Both the position numbers and the translations under genes were made by a program. A stretch of 64,000 nucleotides of DNA from Pseudomonadales bacterium (GTDB lineage: Bacteria; Pseudomonadota; Gammaproteobacteria; Pseudomonadales; Pseudohongiellaceae), in assembly GCA_022819645.1 (NCBI GenBank), contig JAJEGU010000035.1, forward strand, positions 1 through 64,000, written 5' to 3'. Shown here piece by piece: positions 59,588-64,000 of this stretch; position 1 is the stretch's first letter, and every line of letters begins with the position of its first letter. Below the pieces are notes generated by a model. That model made no database searches, was not told where the DNA came from, and saw only the letters and a list, made by a program, of their open reading frames with translations.

Positions 59588-60940
59588 TCAAGGTCCCTGG
59601 CGTTTGCCGGAGCGGGCGATTTCCGCATGTACATTACTGACCCGGCGAATCCACGGATCCATTCCCGCGTTGTTTTCCGCCAGCCTGGTTTGCGCTTCCC
59701 TGGCGGCTTCCCAGTCCGGGTAGATGCCGTCCACCGCGATGAACCACGGACTGCGGCCCCGGCGGGTTTCGTAATAGCCATGGATTCCGCCAAGGCCTTC
59801 CCCGGCGATGAATGCAAGCACCTCTTCCTCGGAAGCGGAGTCCATCAATTGCACGGTGAAATTGTCGGCCGGAGTGGCCAGCAGCAGCGATTCAAATTCG
59901 GACAGAACCGGAATCGGGTTCTGCTCCGCGTTCGCCGCGACGGCGCCAGTTGCGGAAGCGGGCGCGACCGGCTCGACCCTTGCCGGCTCGGGCAATGCAA
60001 TGGCTTGGGACTGTATCCGCGGCGCAGTGGCCGGCGCCGACGACTCCGGCGAATCCACCGGCCAGAACAGCACGGCAACCAGCGCGATGCTCAAGGCGAA
60101 TGCGTGCCACAGATAGCGGATTTCCGGACGATCCGCCTTTTCTTCGGCAGGCCTTTCCTCCGGGGCCAGCTGTCTGGCCTGCTTGCGGGAAACTGCGGCG
60201 CTGGCCTGGGCCTGGGAATTCAGCATCGCCGCGGTCAGGGAATTGATCCTGCGCGGCAGCCCTCCACAGTGCTGCAGTACGTCCAGTGCATCCTGGGAAG
60301 TCATGGAAAGATTGCGGCCATATCCCGCCCGGGCCAGTTTCAACTGGATATAGTACGCGGTTTCCACGCGGTTCAGGGCCGGTAGTTGATGAATCTCCAG
60401 CCGGTCCCGATATCGCTGGCGCAGCCTGGTCTGCAGCATTTCGGCGAGTTGGTCCTCGCCGATCAGCACGAGGTGTATTGCCGACCAGCGGCTGGCAAGC
60501 AGCCTTTCCACCAGCCGCAGACAGTCCGGGCCGAGTTCGTGGGCATTGTCGATCAGCAGCAGGATCGACTTGCCGGCACGGGTCAGATCGATGGCGCGGT
60601 TGTTGAGAATTTCCAGGCTTCCCGCCTGATCCGCCCCGGCCTTGACATCGAGTTCGCGCAATATGTCACCAAGCAGATCCCCGGCGCTGCGGAACAGGTC
60701 CACCGCCGCCAGCACGGGCAAATCGCCCTCCGGCGCGCATTCACAAAGCCGATGGGCCAGACGGGTCTTGCCGCTTCCGGCGGCACCCACCACCGCGTCC
60801 AGCGAAACATCCCGGTTTTCGTGATCAAGCAATCGATAGACCAGGTTGTCGCGATTGCCGCCGCCGTAAAAATCATCGCGCAGATAGTCGTCGGCAAAGG
60901 GATCGTGTTTCAGCCCCAGCTTGTCAATGTAAGGGTGCAT
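59588..60940 (-). CDS. damX: DamX-like AAA/SPOR cell-division protein
   Basis: 450 residues. The N-terminal ExeA-like AAA part has Walker A GAAGSGKT at 52-59 and Walker [13 protein letters not shown]. One transmembrane helix lies near 280-296 ([15 protein letters not shown]). A Pro/Ala-rich linker leads to a C-terminal SPOR domain ([20 protein letters not shown]) that binds denuded peptidoglycan at the division site. Position between aroB and hemE fits DamX. The window's 34 bp gap to hemE has a short match to the repeat end (gggagcctgcgc). Confidence 0.92.
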   Translation of the reverse strand: MHPYIDKLGLKHDPFADDYLRDDFYGGGNRDNLVYRLLDHENRDVSLDAVVGAAGSGKTRLAHRLCECAPEGDLPVLAAVDLFRSAGDLLGDILRELDVKAGADQAGSLEILNNRAIDLTRAGKSILLLIDNAHELGPDCLRLVERLLASRWSAIHLVLIGEDQLAEMLQTRLRQRYRDRLEIHQLPALNRVETAYYIQLKLARAGYGRNLSMTSQDALDVLQHCGGLPRRINSLTAAMLNSQAQASAAVSRKQARQLAPEERPAEEKADRPEIRYLWHAFALSIALVAVLFWPVDSPESSAPATAPRIQSQAIALPEPARVEPVAPASATGAVAANAEQNPIPVLSEFESLLLATPADNFTVQLMDSASEEEVLAFIAGEGLGGIHGYYETRRGRSPWFIAVDGIYPDWEAAREAQTRLAENNAGMDPWIRRVSNVHAEIARSGKRQGP

Positions 60941-60943
60941 GAT

Positions 60944-62044
60944 TCAAGGGCACAGTTGCGCTTGCGCCGTCAGTGTCTGCGCCAGGAGGCCGGGGTCCAC
61001 GCCGTCGGCAAGCTGCGCCTGGCCGATCCCCCGCAGCAGCACGAAACGGATCCTGCCCCGCTCGGCCTTCTTGTCCGATGACATCAGTTCCAGATAACTG
61101 TCTGTGCTTATATCGGCAGGCGGAATCACCGGCATACCGAAATCCTTCTCAAGCACCTGCCGGATACGCCGCGCCGCTGAATCCTCCAGCCAGCCGAGGC
61201 GCCGGGACAAATCCGCCGCCATGACCATTCCCGCGGCAACCGCCTCGCCATGCAGCCAGGCGCCGTAGCCGGCGGCGGTTTCGATGGCATGACCAAAGGT
61301 ATGACCAAGATTGAGCAGGGCGCGAACGCCCGATTCGCGCTCGTCCCTGGCCACAATGTCGGCCTTGGCCCGGCAACACCGCGCCACCGCCCGGGCAAGC
61401 AACTCGGGCTCCAGGGCAAGCAGCCCCGCCGCATGATCCGCAAGCCAGTCGAAAAACCCGGCGTCATCGATGAGGCCATACTTGAGCACTTCGGCAAAAC
61501 CGGCCTTGACTTCCCGCTCGGGCAGGGTCTTGAGCACGGACATGTCGGCGATCACGCCGGCTGGCTGATGAAATGCGCCGATCATGTTCTTGCCATGGGG
61601 ATGATTGACGCCGGTCTTGCCACCCACGGAAGAGTCGACCTGGGCGAGCAGGGTGGTGGGAATCTGGATAAAGCGCACGCCGCGCAGCCAGGTGGCGGCG
61701 ACAAATCCGGTAATATCGCCGATCACGCCGCCGCCCAGGGCGATCAGGGTGGATTTTCGGTCGAATCTGCCCGCCATGAGCTGGTCATAGATATGGGAAA
61801 TCGTACCCAGGGTCTTGTGCTGCTCGCCATCGGGCAGAATGATGGGGGTGACCGAATCCGCCGAACAGGAACCGAGAGTTTCCAGCAGCCGCTCGAGATA
61901 CAGCGGCGCGACCACGTCATTGGTAATCACCGCCGCCCGGCTGCCACCAAGCGCCCGGGACAGCAGGGCGCCATCCGCCAGCAGGTCCTGGCCGATATGG
62001 ATCGGGTAGCTTCTCTCCTCCAGTGCGACATTCAGCGTTTGCAT
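60944..62044 (-). CDS. aroB: 3-dehydroquinate synthase
   Basis: 366 residues; cyclises DAHP to 3-dehydroquinate, the second step of the shikimate pathway. NAD-binding GGGVIGDITGFVAAT, the metal ligands Glu and His in KAGFAEVLKYGLI and LGHTFGHAIE, and GKTGVNHPHGKNMIG are all present. The start MQTLNVAL is chosen over a longer frame. It lies 13 bp after aroK and 3 bp before the DamX-like gene. Confidence 0.97.
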   Translation of the reverse strand: MQTLNVALEERSYPIHIGQDLLADGALLSRALGGSRAAVITNDVVAPLYLERLLETLGSCSADSVTPIILPDGEQHKTLGTISHIYDQLMAGRFDRKSTLIALGGGVIGDITGFVAATWLRGVRFIQIPTTLLAQVDSSVGGKTGVNHPHGKNMIGAFHQPAGVIADMSVLKTLPEREVKAGFAEVLKYGLIDDAGFFDWLADHAAGLLALEPELLARAVARCCRAKADIVARDERESGVRALLNLGHTFGHAIETAAGYGAWLHGEAVAAGMVMAADLSRRLGWLEDSAARRIRQVLEKDFGMPVIPPADISTDSYLELMSSDKKAERGRIRFVLLRGIGQAQLADGVDPGLLAQTLTAQAQLCP

Positions 62045-62057
62045 GCGGGCTCCCGTC

Positions 62058-62630
62058 TCAATCTCCATCGCCGGCGGCGGTCGTCGCGGGCTCCGGCAGG
62101 TCCAGTTCCCGCCGTATCGCCCGGCACACAAGCTGAGGATACCTGCGCTTGGCTTCCACGGTGATGTCCGCCAGCTCGCTGTAAATCGGATGCCGCGTCT
62201 CGAACAACTCGCGAATGCGCTGCTTGCGATCCGGCGTTCGCAGCAGCGGCCGGTTCTTGTCCTTCAGGGTCCGGCTGAGTTGCGCCTCCAGCGGCACGTA
62301 TAAGTACACCACAGCCCCGTGCTCACGGAGCAGGGCGCGATTTCCCGGGTCGAGCACGGCGCCGCCGCCGGTGGCGAGGAGGATTCCCCGCTTTTCGGTG
62401 AGTTGGGCAATCATCCGCGACTCGCGGCGGCGGAAACCGGCTTCGCCTTCCACATCGAAGATCCAGGAAATGCTGGCATTCAAGGATGTCTCGATCTCGT
62501 GGTCCGAGTCGAAAAACGCAAGGTCAAGTTCCCGGGCAAGCAGCCTGCCCACGGTGGTCTTGCCAGCGCCCATGGGGCCAATGAGAAAAACGTTGCCGGA
62601 TGCTCTGCCAGCGGTTCCGCGTGCGCCCAT
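62058..62630 (-). CDS. aroK: shikimate kinase
   Basis: 190 residues. P-loop GPMGAGKTTVGRLLA, shikimate-binding DSDHEIETSLNASISWIF and ATGGGAVLDPGNR, and the lid RTLKDKNRPLL match AroK. It phosphorylates shikimate in the cytoplasm. The start at MGARG follows a gggggag ribosome binding site; an earlier Met gives an unsupported leader. It begins the aroK-aroB-damX-hemE-folK unit. Confidence 0.96.
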   Translation of the reverse strand: MGARGTAGRASGNVFLIGPMGAGKTTVGRLLARELDLAFFDSDHEIETSLNASISWIFDVEGEAGFRRRESRMIAQLTEKRGILLATGGGAVLDPGNRALLREHGAVVYLYVPLEAQLSRTLKDKNRPLLRTPDRKQRIRELFETRHPIYSELADITVEAKRRYPQLVCRAIRRELDLPEPATTAAGDGD

Positions 62631-62832
62631 GGAGACATCTCCCCCTGCCCGGCAAGGGCAGGAACCAGCGCGCAATGGTAAACAATTTCCCCTGGAGACG
62701 CATGACGCGGCGCTTTTTCAAAGGCTGTAGCTGCCTTGGTCCCAAGCGGAAACCGTCATCTGCCACTTTCAGGTTCCCAGGAGCCGCTCTTGCGGCCACC
62801 GGCAAATGCTGCGCAGGGAGTTTCGCAAATGA

Positions 62833-64000
62833 TTACTCAACCCGGTTTGAATACTTCTCGCGGAATCTCTCGTACAACTCCTGCTGGGTGCCGAACAGGT
62901 CGATGTCGCGGCCCTGGATGTAGGCGCCGAGCACCTGGCTGGTGCGCATGTCGAGGGCGTCGCCGATGGAAATGAACAGGGTCGCGTCCTTGCCCGGTTC
63001 GAGCGAGCCGACGCGGTCGTCGACGCCGAGAATGCGGGCGTTGCTCAAGGTGATCAGGCCCAGGGCGGCTTCGCGGTCGAATCCGTAGGCCGCGGCGGTG
63101 CCGGCGTAGAACGGCAGATTGCGCTGGCGATTCAATGCGGTGTCGCCGCCGCCGATGCCGACCTCAAGTCCGGCCTCCTGCAACAGGAACGGCATTTTGA
63201 AGGGCGCGTCGACATCGTGCCATTCCATACCCGGCAAGGCGTGAATGCGCTCGTAGATCACCGGAATCGACTCGGCCAGCAGCAGGTCCTTCACCTGCAG
63301 GGCCTCGGCGCCGCCGACGAGAACGATGTTCCGTACGCCGTAGGAACGGGCGAAACGCACGCCGCTGATGATTTCCCTGGCGCCGTCGGCGTGCAGGAAC
63401 AACTTGCCGCTGCCGTCGAACAGGCCCTGCATGGCGGCGAGGTTGAGATTGAGCGGCTCGCCGGTGTAGCTCACCGCGTCGCGGAACAGCGCGTGCAGCA
63501 CTTCGACCTGGGCCGCGTAGTCGTCGTTGTCGACGCGTTCGAAGCGGCCGGTGTCCGGATTGCGCCGGTTGCGCTTGAAACCGGGCCAATGCATGTGCTG
63601 ACCGTCGTCGAGCCGCAGCGCGGCGTCCTCCCAGTTCCAGGCGTCGAGCATGAAGATCGACGACAGGCCGGAAATCATGCCGCCTTCCGGGGTCACCTGG
63701 GCGGTGAGAATGCCGTTGAAGCGCGTGGCCGGAATCAGCTCGGAATCGGTGTTGTAGGCGATGGCCGAACGCACGCTGGCGTTGATGTCGCCTTCCTCGA
63801 CCACGTCGTTGGTGGCGCGGATGTTGCCGATCTCGAGCAGGCCTAGCGTCGTGTTCGGCAGGACCAGCCCGGGATAGATATGGCTGCCTTGCACGTCGAT
63901 GACGAGATGGCCGCCGGTGTCGATGCCGTCTGCGGTCGAGCCCACGGCGGTGATGACGCCTTCGTCGAAGGTGATCACGCCGTCGCCGATGACGGTGCCG
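62833..64000 (-). CDS. amidohydrolase, imidazolonepropionase-like, partial
   Basis: At least 389 residues; the 5' part lies beyond the window because the frame stays open to 64000 (reading GTVIGDGVITF at the edge). Features are VIDVQGSHIYPGLVLPN in place of the usual HxH metal motif, GVRNIVLVGGAEALQ, GVGGGDTALNRQRNLPFYAG, and a closing GKDATLFISIGDAL. The fold is that of a metal-dependent amidohydrolase, often exported in gene clusters like these. An N-terminal leader cannot be checked. Confidence 0.85.
   Translation of the reverse strand, partial: GTVIGDGVITFDEGVITAVGSTADGIDTGGHLVIDVQGSHIYPGLVLPNTTLGLLEIGNIRATNDVVEEGDINASVRSAIAYNTDSELIPATRFNGILTAQVTPEGGMISGLSSIFMLDAWNWEDAALRLDDGQHMHWPGFKRNRRNPDTGRFERVDNDDYAAQVEVLHALFRDAVSYTGEPLNLNLAAMQGLFDGSGKLFLHADGAREIISGVRFARSYGVRNIVLVGGAEALQVKDLLLAESIPVIYERIHALPGMEWHDVDAPFKMPFLLQEAGLEVGIGGGDTALNRQRNLPFYAGTAAAYGFDREAALGLITLSNARILGVDDRVGSLEPGKDATLFISIGDALDMRTSQVLGAYIQGRDIDLFGTQQELYERFREKYSNRVE

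Noticed and set aside
1-64000. CRISPR arrays, tRNA, rRNA or prophage
   Set aside because: No regularly spaced direct repeats, cloverleaf-type sequences, rRNA stretches or phage structural genes were seen on either strand.

Overview
The window reads as GC-rich, densely packed chromosomal DNA from a gammaproteobacterium. The strongest taxonomic pointer is the block aroK-aroB-damX-like-hemE followed by folK (57974-62630, minus strand), an order typical of Gammaproteobacteria. Much of the rest is an oxidative, exported-enzyme repertoire: PQQ dehydrogenases, FMN 2-hydroxyacid dehydrogenase, molybdenum hydroxylase, Tat/Sec hydrolases and TonB receptor remnants. Together with many toxin-antitoxin genes and decaying gene fragments this recalls marine, possibly host-associated, Gammaproteobacteria. 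The lifestyle is inference. I found no rRNA, tRNA, CRISPR array, intact transposase or prophage.

Layout. 353-7349 (minus) is a CO-dehydrogenase-like molybdenum hydroxylase operon (coxG-like, small membrane protein, S, L, M, MoxR ATPase, VWA protein), divergent from a ThDP enzyme (7475-9040). 9074-12000 is an accessory island with an orphan XRE antitoxin, a CopG/VapC pair and an antitoxin/PIN/unknown trio. 12130-14782 holds a solute symporter, a thioesterase and a YceI protein. 15381-23537 has a SelD fusion, an aminopeptidase lipoprotein, a glutamine cyclotransferase, a HIT protein, mtnA coupled to an aldolase-SDR fusion (a possible methylthioribose salvage branch), and an orphan ExbD. 23695-26937 and 30364-34232 encode secreted beta-propeller and PQQ proteins. 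34316-38778 has a DUF4143 ATPase, a class II aldolase, a GST-like protein and the FMN dehydrogenase. 38863-50258 is mostly exported hydrolases, with GST, ACT, AcdS, CsaA and a GSDH-type propeller. 50719-53315 couples a bile-acid-type symporter to an acyl-CoA ligase; a VapBC pair follows. 54426-62630 is housekeeping (dapB, sigma factor, comF, folK, hemE, damX-like, aroB, aroK), and an amidohydrolase runs off the right edge.

The most unusual feature is a non-coding ~160 bp dispersed repeat: four full-length copies (129, 15146, 37245, 57839) and several half copies (9074, 28762, 54370, 56825). Its stems show compensatory base changes between copies. It nearly always lies sense-oriented directly behind the stop codon of a gene and sometimes supplies that stop codon. 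Other oddities are a ~165 bp near-perfect palindrome at the start of the MoxR gene, a GHP-repeat insert inside mtnA, and deletion-type pseudogenes (FMN dehydrogenase, PQQ dehydrogenase, two TonB receptors), which suggest ongoing gene loss.
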